Part shown: in pieces, positions 45,481 through 56,789 of the stretch
Numbering within the stretch: position 1 is the first letter of the stretch
Layout: each line of letters starts with the position of its first letter
NCBI GenBank assembly: GCA_028673005.1
Contig: CM054112.1
Coordinates: 25,967,624 to 26,031,623, forward strand
Origin: Tanypteryx hageni
Taxonomy: Eukaryota > Arthropoda > Insecta > Odonata > Petaluridae
Length of the DNA stretch: 64,000 nt
Reading direction: 5' to 3'
Translations under genes and position numbers: made by a program
Notes under the pieces: generated by a model
What the model was told of the DNA's origin: nothing
Seen by the model: only the letters and a program-made list of their open reading frames with translations
Database searches by the model: none

Positions 45481-45929
45481 AACTTGTGTAACACAGGAAT
45501 AATTGACACGTAATTTTTTTGAACCAAAATTAAAAAATCTTAAAAATACGTCATCGGACATTGATTTTTATTTTCTTTATGTCAAAATAAGAATCTCATT
45601 CTATAACGCACATAGACGCATATTAATTGCATAGGACTTAGGAGCAATCTACTCATGTAATTACAGCAGAAATTGTTTCTCAAAATAGCTTAGGTTGGTG
45701 ACTGGGAAGAACTACATTGATTTTTGTCTTTAGATTTGATTTTCCTTTTTATTTCTTTATTTTATTGTGTATTTTCCCTTAATTTTGCAATAAGAACTTA
45801 ATATCAGATATTAATTTATTGCTGTATTATTTTGAAATTTAATTCTTATTAAGCGCGTAAATATGCAGGGATTGTTATTTTTCATTGAAATTAACTTAGT
45901 TATAATAAAATAAATATTTATAGGTAAAC

Positions 45930-47652
45930 ATGCATTCAGCCAAGAAAAGAAAAATTGCAAGTGAATGTCGTATCTTCAAAACATCCTGGGCCCATGACTT
46001 CTTTGTTATTGAACATAATGACGGCATACTATGTCTTATATGTCACGAGAATATAGCTGTTATTAAGGAATACAATGTCAAGCGACATTATTCTACAAAA
46101 CACTCCAGTAAATTTGACAGCCTCGTGGGTCAAATGAGAATCGACAAAATTTCCTCGATGAAAAAAAATATTATTGGACAACAATCTTTTTTCAAAGCTG
46201 CAAAGGAGAATTCTGAGGAGGCAACCAAGATCAGTTTCTTGATAGTCGAAACATTAACAAAGAGAGGAATACCATTTTTTGGTGGGGAATTCGTAAAAGA
46301 TTCCCTGGACATTTTTACATCTGTTGCATACCCTGATAAAAAGTCGTTAGTCCAAAAAAATTAGCCTTTCGCATCAAACAATCGCTAGAAGAGTAGATGA
46401 GCTGGCATCTAACATTAAAAACACTTTGGTAGAAAGAAATAAGGCGTGAAAGTTTTACAGTTTAGCTGTTGATGAGAGTACTGATGTGCGCGATACAGCT
46501 CAATTGGCAGTCTTTGTACGAGGAGTCACCGACACTTATGAAATAATTGAGGAACTTCTTGAACTTTGCCCAATGAAAGGCACAACAAAGGGGCAAGACA
46601 TTTACGATGAAGTAAAACGTCTGTTGATAAAATTTAGACTCCAAGAGAGTAACCTTTGTGGTCTAACAACTGATGGAGTTCCTGCGATGACAGAGAAGCT
46701 AATCGGGTTTGTAAATCTAATGCAAAAATCATTGTCACATGAAATTATCACATACCATTGCATAATTCACCAGGAGCAAATTTGTGCAAAGACACTGCAG
46801 TTGAAGCATGTGATGGAAGTTGTTGTTTCCACAATTAATTTTATTAAGTCACGAGGGCTCAATCATCGACAGTTCCAAGCCTTTCTTGCAGAATTAGGAT
46901 CAGACTATGGCGATGTAATTTACTCAGTCATGTACTTTGGCTTAGTAGGGCGAACATATTGGCGCGCTTCTACTCTCTGCTAGAAGAAATAAAGGTATTT
47001 ATGAGAAACAAAGGAAAGGATGTGAGTATCATGGACAATGAGGATTGGCTGAATGACCTTGCTTTCTTAGTTGACACAACCAAATATCTTGCAGAATTGA
47101 ATATAAAGCTACAAGGAAAGGGTCAGTTCGTCAATGCATTATATGAGCATGTTACAGCCATTACCGAGAAGTTAAAACTGTTTCAAAAGCAGTTACTTGT
47201 TAAAAAAACTGACCACTTCACAACACTTGCAGCAAGACCTGCTAAGACAGTAAAATTTGAAAAATACGCAACATTGATTAGTAGCCTGAGAAACGAATTT
47301 GAACAGAAATTTGCAGATTTCAGAAATCATAGTGGAAAATACCTTTCAATTAGAATTAATTGAAGCTCAAGCCAGCAGTCACTTGAGGAGAGATTTTGTG
47401 GAGAATGACATTCACACGTTTTATAGGAAATACGTTAACAAAGAATCCTTTCCAAATATTTCGAAACATGCCATTCGGTTTATTGCACTGTTTGGTAGCA
47501 TATATTGTTGTGAACGACTTTTTTCACTTATGAAAAATGTAAAGTCAAAGTCGAGGTCATTATTGACAGATGAACATTTATGCAATGTACTTCATATTTC
47601 CACGTCAAGTGATTTTTTGTGCAAGCAAAAACAATGTCAAATATCTCACTAA
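45930..47652 (+). pseudogene. GTF2IRD2/ZBED-like hAT transposase pseudogene
   Basis: The ATG follows an acceptor-like TATTTATAG. The first frame (45930-46364) has a BED-like finger: FFVIEHNDGILCLICHENIA, then KRHYSTKHSSKF. A one-base slip in an A run near 46358 moves the frame to SLSHQTIARRVDELASNI. A TGA at 46447 precedes FYSLAVDESTDVRD, the first acidic site. Next come LCGLTTDGVPAMTEKLIGFV and IIHQEQICAKTLQLKHV. Near 46960 about 15 expected residues (around RWLSRG) are missing and the frame changes. The C-terminus has FALFGSIYCCERLFSLMKNV-type hATC (here IRFIALFGSIYCCERLFSLM). The right terminus of its element, GGTTGGACAACCCTG, ends at 47921; no left terminus found. Confidence 0.88.
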
Positions 47653-47906
47653 ATCCTTGTAATTGTAAAATTGTAATTTGTCTATTTGTATATTGAATAA
47701 ATAATAATCTTTGTGAATCTTGTGAATTTTATTCTTTGAACTTCAATAATTTTAATGATAAAAAAGAAAACATCAAGCATCAAGTCTTGAATGGCCTATA
47801 TGGTATAGACATCGGCTCGCATAATCGAATCCCTAACAAAAAAAAGGTCATACGTTTTGGCCCGAAGGGGATTGAAAATTTCTAAATGTGGCCCTTCACT
47901 GAAAAA

Positions 47907-47921
47907 GGTTGGACAACCCTG
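47907..47921. other. Right terminus of the GTF2IRD2-like hAT element
   Basis: GGTTGGACAACCCTG preceded by GTGGCCCTTCACTG is the standard right end of Charlie/GTF2IRD2-type hAT elements (complement CAGGGTTGTCCAACC). It lies 270 bp after the transposase stop. Confidence 0.65.
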
Positions 47922-49143
47922 CTCTAGAAGCCGTCATCTTCCATGAAACCGCAGCCAGGAACTTCATGACGGGGGTTAAAAATAATTTTACTATGTATAA
48001 ATCCATTAATAAACATTAACAATATTTAGTGTTTTTATTCACTTAATGTTTCTTCTTGTTTAAAACGCATTTTATTAATATTTCACTTTAGTTTTCTCGT
48101 CCATGGAACCTATCCTCATTGACATAATGTATTTATGACCGTGGTTTGCAAGAATTTCACATAACGCGAAATTTTTAGCAACCGACCTGTCGCGTTTTCT
48201 TCTTTACGACTCATACGTGAAATATTCGCCTAGTTTTATCTGTAATATTGTACAGATGGTCGTTTCATCGTACGATACTCGCTTATTGATTAAAATTCCA
48301 CCAATTAAATATAAGCTTCATGACCATTCACCGAGTTACATTTACTGTAAAATTAGTATATAAAAATGCATTAAGTGCTGGTAAATAAAACATTGAAGGT
48401 ATAAATAATTTTTAAAACAAAATTAAAAATTAAAGATTCAATTAAAATATCTTCTATTTACCTAACCAATAGAGGAAATCAAACTGATACATTGTTAACA
48501 CTCACCAAATTCTGTAAACAGAACTAATCGCCGAGCTAGCTGAGAGATGGATCAATGAAGTCAGTGGTAAATTGCATTAGTTAATTTTTTATTTTCTCAA
48601 ATACTGGGTACATAGAGGTATTATCGTCTTTTTCTGAAATTATACGCATGTCGTGAATTTTATTTAATTTTCTGCGCTTATAGTTTCACTTGGTGATCTA
48701 TCTGCCTGTGCACTTGCTTAAATGGAATTTGTGACGAAACTGTAAACGATAGAGAGCTGAAGCCTGAAGTGTAGATTTCTGGACTGCTTTCCAATGATAA
48801 GAGGGGAGGGGGAGAAGGGAGGGGGGAGAAGGGAGGGGGGTGGCGTCCACCGGATCTGGATCCCCCGCCCTTGAAAAATTATGATTTTATAAACTGTGGA
48901 AACATTCATAGTTATTTAAAATTTTTAAATTTGTGTTCATGGGGGCCGTGAGAAGGAAACATGAGGCAGTTGATCCCCTTCGTTTAAAAAAATATATTTA
49001 AAGCTAATTATTAGGTTAACACAAAACCTTATATGTATTTTACATGTTCATTATTAAATCAAGGTCTGATAAAGTTTTGGCTGGAATTGGTCAGCTTTTT
49101 CTCTCGTAATTCTTCCTTTTTTAAACAAATATCTGCTATAGAG
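47922..49143. other. No gene; G-rich tract at about 48801-48842
   Basis: AT-rich except for a purine tract (GAGGGGGAGAAGGGAGGGGG and a repeat of it), followed by GGATCTGGATCCCCCGCCC, which resembles a hAT-type end. No open frame of interest. Confidence 0.45.
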
Positions 49144-49540
49144 CAGTGTTTCTTAACCCAGCGGTTTCCAAACATTATAAAGCCGCGCCCCCCTCACTTA
49201 AAAAACTGCTTTTGCGACCCCTCTACATCATGTTCAGTCAAAATTCATAAACAATACCTACTGGCCCAAGAATTGCTATTATTATAACCACCTTAAGAAA
49301 AACAAGGGGGCAAACGATACGTCCTAGCCAATTGAGGGATAGGATTTGACGACTGCATATTGTAGGTCTTACATTTAGGATGACTAAACGGATGACAAAT
49401 ATACGTGTAATATTTTGCGCTCCCTGATCTATCCTCCACGCCCCTCTGCCCTCCCCCACGGGGTCGCGCCCCACAGTTTGGAAACCTCTGCCTTAACCTG
49501 TGGTCCGCAAGCACTTAAGAGATGGTCCGCGTATATTGGC
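49144..49540. mobile_element. Older hAT left end interrupted by a MITE
   Basis: CAGTGTTTCTTAACC (49144-49158) continues after the MITE as TGTGGTCCGCAAGCACTTAA from 49499. Together they read as one hAT-type end, and TCTTAACC was duplicated by the incoming MITE. The right end of the older element was not found. Confidence 0.7.
49159..49490. mobile_element. hAT MITE nested in another hAT end
   Basis: The left end is CAGCGGTTTCCAAACATTAT and the complement of the right end is CAGAGGTTTCCAAACTGTGG. Both arms have GCG(A)CCCC strings. Target duplication TCTTAACC / CCTTAACC (7 of 8). 332 bp, non-coding. Confidence 0.88.
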
Positions 49541-50230
49541 CATTGATCAATAAGCTAAAATTAAAAATAATTCCTGAATATTTTAGGAAAAGCTTTTTAG
49601 ACTATCACCAATGATAGGCCGCCTTACTCAAAATCTCCCTCATATTACGAAAACTTATACCTATCTCATCATCGTACCTGCGCGAAGCAGGACTCACTGC
49701 ACTGACAGGAACGAAAACAAAACATCGAAACGGACTTGAGATAAATTCAACATTGCAACGTCCAACTTTAAACCAATATTTGAGGGGTTGTGTTCAAACA
49801 TCCAGGCTCAGGGCTCGCACTAGTAACAGAATGTATATCTTAAGTGAAATGCAAAACCATATTTGTAATTAGTAATTTGACTTCATTGATCAATATTTCT
49901 GATTTAACTTTAATAATATTCATAATAATAAATTAATATTACTGTGTTTTTCGGACTATAAGACTCACCCTGATTTTTAGATGATTTTTCAGGAAAAAAG
50001 TATTTAGGCTCACCAAAGCATTTAGGAAGGGCCACGTCGTGCATCATTTCTAGCCGTGATTATCTAGTAACATTTAAAGAATATATTATGGCGTGATAAC
50101 AGTTAAATATAACATTTAGATAACTTAATTCGCGAAAGTGAATAGGGAGGATCTAAAACATAAATAATTTCTTCCAAGCTAATATAGCAGAATGTGACTT
50201 TCATGCACTCGGCAGTCCTACTGTTAATTA
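49541..50230. other. No gene; possible lone transposon end at 49940
   Basis: TACTGTGTTTTTCGGACTAT then AAGACTCACCCTG near 49940-49980 is like a known type of arthropod DNA-transposon end, without a partner. Otherwise plain. Confidence 0.4.
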
Positions 50231-50235
50231 GGTAG

Positions 50236-50330
50236 TCGATTCCCGGTCATAGCAGACTTTTTTCTCGTTTCAAAATTACTCCAACCTTTACAGCTTATGC
50301 CTTCGGATCACTTTATTCCACCAATTTCTT
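50236..50330 (+). repeat. Partial copy of the tRNA-derived repeat
   Basis: TCGATTCCCGGTCATAGCAG and the tail (ACTTTTTTCTCGTTTCAAAA, then CTTATGCC and TTTATTCCACCAATTTCTTA) match 50529-50637. The tRNA 5' half is missing or degenerate. Confidence 0.75.
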
Positions 50331-50474
50331 ACTTGGCAATCTCACCATTTGAGAGGGAGGAGTTTTCTTCGGTATATCTCTTCGAGGACGTCCGTTGGGG
50401 CAGTTTGATACTAGCTTGGCTAGTTCCGTCCCAACCAAGAAAACATCCGCGTTCAGAAACGAGAAAAATGATCT

Positions 50475-50637
50475 GCTACGATAGTTCAATGGTAGAATAT
50501 CCGCCCGGCAAGTGGAAGACCCGGTTTCGATTCCCAGTCATAGCAGACTTTTTTCTCATTTCAAAATTATTCCCAACTTTACATCTTATGCCTGTCTGCA
50601 TAGGATCTTCGGATCTCTTTATTCCACCAATTTCTTA
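50475..50637 (+). repeat. tRNA-derived SINE-like repeat with cloverleaf-like head
   Basis: 50475-50544 looks like a tRNA: acceptor strands GCTACGA and TCATAGC pair at 6 of 7, the D-arm is TAGTTCAATGGTAGAAT, the anticodon stem TCCGC/GTGGA encloses the loop CCGGCAA, and a B box GGTTTCGATTCC follows. The body resembles tRNA-Gly, but C replaces the usual U33 and the T stem is imperfect. The shared non-tRNA tail marks a SINE rather than a working tRNA. Confidence 0.65.
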
Positions 50638-50980
50638 ATCTCTTTGGTTTGGTCGCACCACGAATAGTCAAGGACGCGCCTTAGCTATTCGCCGTTAGAT
50701 CTTTGATAGGATAAGGAAAAAGGAGTCCAAGTGTCTGCTAGTTGAAAACACTACGAAAGAAAAATGATTTCACTAATATCTGGTGTGTTTTCAAAAGAAT
50801 TTGAACGGGAATCATGATATGTGTGCAGCCTGCGAGGTGTTCCTCTCCACCTGAAGGTGTTTAACACAAGAATCACACTCCCAACCATACTTAAAGTATA
50901 GTACAAAGTTTTGATTGTCGATAAAACTTTTAAATTTTTAAACAAGATTTTTATTTTAAATCATTTTGTACGAATTACAA

Positions 50981-51133
50981 AATAATAAAACCCGCATATT
51001 ACCCGAAATTGAACTTTTTTTAAAGCTTCGAAAAATACTTACCTTACCTATACCCGATTTTAACCCGAATGAAAAGGAAAATAATAAAACCCGATATTTA
51101 CCCTCCGAATGAATTTTTTTTAAACCCGAAAAA
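50981..51133. repeat. Degenerate tandem pair around AATAATAAAACCCG
   Basis: AATAATAAAACCCG occurs at about 50981 and 51080, each followed by ACCC, CCGAA and a T-run then AAA. Period about 99 bp. Confidence 0.6.
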
Positions 51134-51139
51134 TCCATA

Positions 51140-52966
51140 CCCTACTAATAATGTATGCATATATTTTCCCCTTTATAGTCGTTGCGATCTCAATACCCGT
51201 AATGGTATTTATCCTAGATATTTATAAAAATTTCATGACATCTACCGCAATTCTAAAGTTCCGTGACATAGTTCGGGCTATTCAACGGACTCAGTGAGTA
51301 TTGTTGGCATCCACGATTTTTAGTACAAGCTTCGCAGCATAGCAAAACCCCTATGAACGATCGGGTCAGCGATACATTAGATTAGTTGTGAAATGTCTCA
51401 TTAACCTCTCAGTTTTTACATTTATGCATTCCAAAAACAATGAATTTGGAGAGATATGGCTCATTAAACAAACAGATTAACTGTTCATTGCCAGCATGGT
51501 ACAGACTTCAATTTCTTACCATATTGCTGGCATGTGAGAGTGGTAAGGAACCATGCCACATTGTAATAGGTTTTCCATTTATTTTTGTTAGCTTTCACCT
51601 TAATATAAATAAAGGTTTTTACCTTAGGAAACATTACATACAATATTTTTTCTGAATGTTAGTCAAAAGTGATTTTCATCAGAAAATCCCCTCTTTATAA
51701 AGAATACACTCAAATGATAACACAAATTCAAAACTACTCCCAAGATTTCATTAGTCATTCAGTTTGTATACTAGAAAGATATAATGACAAGCTAAAGCTA
51801 ATATTCTGAGCCTCTAGAGACTTGCTAGTGTAGCCCACTCTCTGACTGGTATATGCAAACATGGGATGTGGAGTTTGTTTTGAAACATATTATTTACAAA
51901 ACACAAGGAGAGTGTTCTCAACAAATAGGAATTAGTAGTGGTCAATGTCACTTAAGCATTGTGAGATGAAGGGGAATAGGGGCCTGCTAGAGATGATATA
52001 CTCTCGTATCCAAGTGATGTTATTCGTAAACAATCCTCGAGTGCCACATCGTCTGTTTGGTAGAGTGGTATTTAAATCTAGCCTGTAACTGAATGGTTAA
52101 GAGCAGCTATTTCCATTTTCTGGAGCAGTGAAAAATAGTAGAAATATGAAATATACTCACCCTCCTAAAATGTAGTCACTCCTTGATTTTGAGAAATCAA
52201 TACGTGCCATAAAAAATTGACAGCTGCAAACCAAATGATGGCTAATGCTATTTTAATTAAAGAGAGATAACAATTTTTATTAAAAATGAGAATTTATGTA
52301 TGATAAAGTGATCAAGCAATTGGATAAATTTAAATAGGTTCTTTTAATTGTCATTAATTTCATCATTTTTTGATAAAATTTTAATGATAGTATGTACTTG
52401 GGCCTCTGACAATTAGTTTTCAGTGAAGCCTTTTCTATAACCATTTATGCCCCTTCATTCAAATAATTCCTTTGAAAATATCAAAGATCCATACACTTGA
52501 CTCAGAACACAACCAAAGCCACTCCTCTGTCTAATATTCTCTCCTTGCCCTTTTCCTCACCCTAATTCACCCATTCCATTCTAACCTCTTCATATCCTAT
52601 TATACAAACTGACTTAAACTTTGATTGATATATAACATCTGAAGAACAAACACCCTCTGATCCCTTTGTGTGGCATTCTCCATATATCTGACTTAAATCC
52701 ACAATATACTATCAAATATCTCTTCCCTAACCTATCACTATCAAGCCTATCAAAAATATTTTATTGAAGATATTTCTTTTCTCATTACTGCTTGATAATG
52801 GCTGCTTATATGATAAGATGCAGTTATTGCAGAATATAATTTTATTTCACTCGATAAGTAGATCTTTTAGTTATAGACAAAATTCAGCATAATAACCAAT
52901 GTCCAATATTTTGCATTTGTCTGAAGAATAAATCACTTTATATAGCAGGAAGGTCACAAATTTAAG
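51140..52966. other. No recognisable gene or repeat
   Basis: Plain AT-rich DNA. The small open frame at 51440-51655 resembles nothing I know. Confidence 0.45.
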
Positions 52967-53062
52967 TACCGTATTTACTCGAATACAAGACAAGGTTTTT
53001 TCCAAATTTCTGCTTGTGAAAAACGAGGGTCGTCTTAAATTCGAGTACGAAATGGTATAATA
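52967..53062. mobile_element. Lone end of the ACCGTAT..CGAATA element group
   Basis: TACCGTATTTACTCGAATAC starts at 52967. An inverted copy (AATTCGAGTACGAAATGGTA) follows within 90 bp, so the segment can fold on itself as in the element at 10009. It may be a tiny self-palindromic element or the left end of a longer one without a visible partner. Confidence 0.5.
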
Positions 53063-54000
53063 TCAATATATTACGGTCAATTCGTTGCAGGTCAATTCGT
53101 CACATGACAAAATCATCACTCTTCAATACACTGCACGAAAAACTCATCGCGCATCAATTCAATTATAATTCAATAATCTCATCCTTACACTTACATAAAA
53201 CGATTCGTAAATTTACTCGCCAAGCAAAATAATCCACAGAATACTGACACACGTGCACAAGTTGTCGCTTGCTGTTGAAACTGTCAAGACACTGCTCCCA
53301 TATCTAAATGAAACTGATCTCCAGTTTGTAGCGCTATGTGGTTTCAAATACGTAAGTTATCAGCCTACTTACACCTGTTGCCAACTAACCCGGGTCTCCC
53401 CTACATGGTTTGATTAAGATCTGACCAGTAGTTTCGGAGATTAAACATGCGGACGGACAGAGGGAGGCGACGCGCCCATAAGGCATTCTGCAACTATCCT
53501 TCGCTGTTAAAGAACGCCTAATAAAGCTAGGAGACCCCAGGAAAACTATTTCATTTTCATCTGCCATCCTGAAACAAAATGGCAGCCGTGTAAATATTTA
53601 AAACATTATATTTCGGAAATTGTACGTCGGAGAAAAAAAAATTATGAAGCAAAAATATGCGTCCTGATAAGAGTTATCCCGAAAAATTATTTTCAGCTGA
53701 GCAACCGAACCGAAATCCCTGGAGCAGGCGGAGGGAGGGGTTCACGCTAGTAGCGCGTAGGAGCAGCGCTCCTAGTTAAATAAAGACACATTATCCTTTT
53801 AATTACGGGGATTGATAATCTATATATTGGAGTAGCAACGATTTTGAATCAGTGGACTATATTTTAATACCATTGATTTTAAACTACAACGTAAACGTAT
53901 GATGACGTCATCTTACAAAAACGCGAAATTCATCAAAACGTGGAAAGTATTTTAATGTGGTTTCGAAGTTTCTCGAGAAATTTTAACTCTTATCAATTAT
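53063..54000. other. No recognisable gene
   Basis: Includes a GC-richer block at 53380-53580 and 53700-53770 of unknown origin. Confidence 0.4.
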
Positions 54001-54003
54001 TAA

Positions 54004-54660
54004 ATACCAGCAGATATACCCGACGTTGCTCGGGTTTTTAAATCAAGACAAATATTTTAAGAATATTTGAGAATAAATGAAGTATTTAAACCAAGTTAAA
54101 TAAGATAATTGTTTAGTTATTACTGTATACCTTTTTAGATCCTGGGATGGTAAGCAATACGTTGCTATTTACAGCTATTGTTGTTCGACATTTGTTAAGT
54201 AATCATTTGTGATGATAAATCCGGAGCATCTGCCGCTGTTATATTGGTTATTTTGACGAAGCAAGGTTTGAGTTATTGCATAATAATAAAAATACATTTA
54301 AGAGGTTAAGGTTGATTTCTGTAAAAAGTAGACCAAAACATTAGTTTTTATTGTCTATACGTGAAATGTTTCAGGAATATAAACATTCCTATCATTAAAA
54401 TATATCGCAGGACATGCTAATCGTCTGTCATGGACATGCGTTTGATAGAAGCCGAGAGAGAGAGAGCCGAGAGGTGGTAACAATTCAATGACCTTTACTG
54501 GTAACACTGATCGACCCATGTATTTTAAGCGCTAGTTTTCCGCACAACTTTCACTTATCTATATCTATCTACCAAACTTTATGAAAATCCGTTGGATGCA
54601 ATCCGAGACCAAGATTAACGTATAAATAGACTTAAATCCCTCATTTACGCAGCACTGACC
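54004..54660 (+). mobile_element. Helitron-like 5' portion
   Basis: ATACCAGCAGATATACCCGA then CGTTGCTCGGG makes a CCCG/CGGG hairpin like that at 12550. Further on, ACCAAACTTTATGAAAATCC near 54572 resembles a string often found inside arthropod Helitron and related repeats. No 3' end in this orientation follows. Confidence 0.4.
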
Positions 54661-54682
54661 TATCTAGGCTTTTGAAATAGTA

Positions 54683-55802
54683 CGAAGGTGGTTTAAATGT
54701 AAACAGCAAAAGTGAAAAGAAAAATGTTTTATTAAAAACTTTGACAAAATACTCATTTACTTTTCAACATAGTCCCCTCCTCTTGCAATGCACGTTTGCC
54801 ATCATGAAAATCACTTAGAGCCAAGTCTGGGGAATAATGGGGATGGGGTATCACTTCAAAATGCAGATCCTGAATGGTTTCAAGAGTCACACGGACATTG
54901 TCTTGTTGCAAACAAATCCCTTTTCAGATGACTCCCCGGCGTTTGGACAGGATTGCAGGCTTCAGTTCATTCTTAAGAAGATCGCGGTAGGAATCACTAT
55001 TGACAGTTGTCCCTTATTCCATATAACTCTCCAAAATTACTCCATTTTGTCCCAAAATGCAGTCAACATCACTTTTCCTGTGGATGGTGTTGCTTTGAAT
55101 TTTTTTGGCTTCGGCGAGCTTGGATGCCGCCATTATTTACTTGCTCGCTTACTCTCAGGCTGAAAGTGATCGTCCCCAGTCACTATGCGGTTCAAGAAAT
55201 CTTCCCCTTCAGCTTCATACCGAGAGAGTAGCACAGAGCAAGCGCCAACACGTTATTACTTCAGAGCACCCACCTCGAACAAACTATATTGAATCCAAGC
55301 TCTTTGTGGACAATATTGTGAACAGATCCAACGCTGATGCTCTTGCTGATTTCTTTCACTTTAATGCAACGGTTTTCGCGAATGAGCCTATCAATGGCAG
55401 AAATGTTCGCCGGTGTGACTACGTGATCATCCTGCCCTGGCTGAGCAGCGTCTTCCACATCTTGTACACCATTTTTAAACTTTTCAACCCATTTATACAC
55501 TCTCCCCTGTGATAAACAGTTATCTCCATACACATTAACCATCCTCCTGCGTATTTCAATAGGTTTCACTCCTTCGTTCAAAAATCCTATCACTGATCTC
55601 AACTCCAACTTGTGCAAAGTTCTATACGAGATGCTATATTTATATGGCAAGGGGTACCAAATACCACAAAATATCCCACCAAAATAATAATAACAATAAC
55701 AACAAAAATAACTAACAACAATAGCAATAACAGTAATAATAGGATTTCATACTTCTTCCCACTTTCTTTTCACTTTTGCTGTTTTCATTTGAACCACCCT
55801 TG
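54683..55802 (-). mobile_element. mariner transposon, internally deleted, TA target duplication
   Basis: The left end is GAAGGTGGTTTAAATGTAAA and the complement of the right end AAGGGTGGTTCAAATGAAAA, both continuing as CAGCAAAAGTGAAAAGAAA. TA flanks at 54681-54682 and 55803-55804. 1120 bp, shorter than the usual 1.3 kb. It is a different mariner lineage from the copy at 4180. Confidence 0.92.
54740..55650 (-). pseudogene. mariner transposase pseudogene with GVQW-type N-terminus
   Basis: The 130-residue frame from 55650 encodes LRSVIGFLNEGVKPIEIRRR, YKWVEKFKNGVQDVEDAAQP, TPANISAIDRLIRENRCIKV and ISVGSVHNIVHKELGF, the paired helix-turn-helix domain of mariner transposases. Below 55261 the core is in broken frames: DDHFQPESKQAS near the first Asp, SPDLA near 54830, then a jump to the C-terminal GGDYVEK and stop near 54760. 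The stretch between the last catalytic region and the C-terminus is deleted. Confidence 0.85.
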
Positions 55803-55804
55803 TA

Positions 55805-56515
55805 GATTTCCATAGATATTCAATATAGCAATATGTATGTAGCAACTGTCAGAAAATATGCTGAAATTTAATCCATTATATCGGCGGCACTGATTGACCA
55901 TTTCAGGTAAAAAAGTGTCCCATTCATTTATATTAGATAGAAAGTTTCATCATACAAAATTTGGTTGCTGAAGGTAGTCGCAGTATATAACTTTATTCTG
56001 CACAATCAAATTCTTCAAAATGTAGATATGTATGGTAAAATTTTGATTTGAAATGAACTTATAAAATAATGTTTTAATTAAGAATATAAACGCCCATCAT
56101 TTTGTAATGAGGCCTGCCATTCAATTTTTCGGTAATACCAGTATTACATTTTGTTTAACTTAAAAATTGAGCATATGACCCTTGAAATTATAGGAGAAGA
56201 TTTTAAATGAGCTACAACAGCAGTAAAAAATAGACATATTCAGGGCCGGGCCCAGAAAGTTTGCCGCCTGAGGCTCCCCTTCAATTTTTTGTACTGAGCT
56301 ATTTTAATTAGTCGTCAGTTGAAAAAGTAGAAAATACGTAATAAAAATGTATTTATTAATATCATATAATTACTCTATTTTAAAAAACAATACGAGGTGC
56401 ATTTTTTCATAAAAATCCCTCATGTATTCGGTTTGTGAAGTGTAGGGAAATCTTTTTTCAGTACTATAGCTCCGACTCGATGCCCTGAAATTAATGCTGT
56501 AACTGGTTCAAGGCC
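55805..56515. other. No gene; possible hAT end at 56243
   Basis: GGGCCGGGCCCAGAAAGTTT then GCCGCCTGAGGC at 56242-56275 looks like a hAT-type terminus without a partner. The rest is AT-rich and featureless. Confidence 0.4.
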
Positions 56516-56523
56516 CTCTAGCA

Positions 56524-56789
56524 CCGCGGTTCTTAAACTTTCATTGTCACGGTCCTCTCGAATATCATGCGGTCCCCTTTGGAATGAAAATAGTAAAAAT
56601 AAGAAACTTTAATACAAATGTATTCATTATATATAACTATTAATAGTTTTTGTAACATCGTATTTCCGAAAATTCTCTGATACAATTTTATTATACATAA
56701 ATGTTTTTATTTTTTTTGCATTTCACCTTACTTCCAAAATAATTTTTAGCTCTCCTGGGGAGCCGCGGCCCATAGTTTGAGAAACGCTG
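56524..56789. mobile_element. hAT MITE, 266 bp, 8 bp duplication
   Basis: The left end is CCGCGGTTCTTAAACTTTCA and the complement of the right end is CAGCGTTTCTCAAACTATGG. CTCTAGCA (56516-56523) and CTCAAGCA (56790-56797) match at 7 of 8. Confidence 0.82.

Noticed and set aside
50475..50544. Functional tRNA gene
   Set aside because: U33 is replaced by C, the T stem is imperfect, and a repeated tail follows, so a SINE is more likely.
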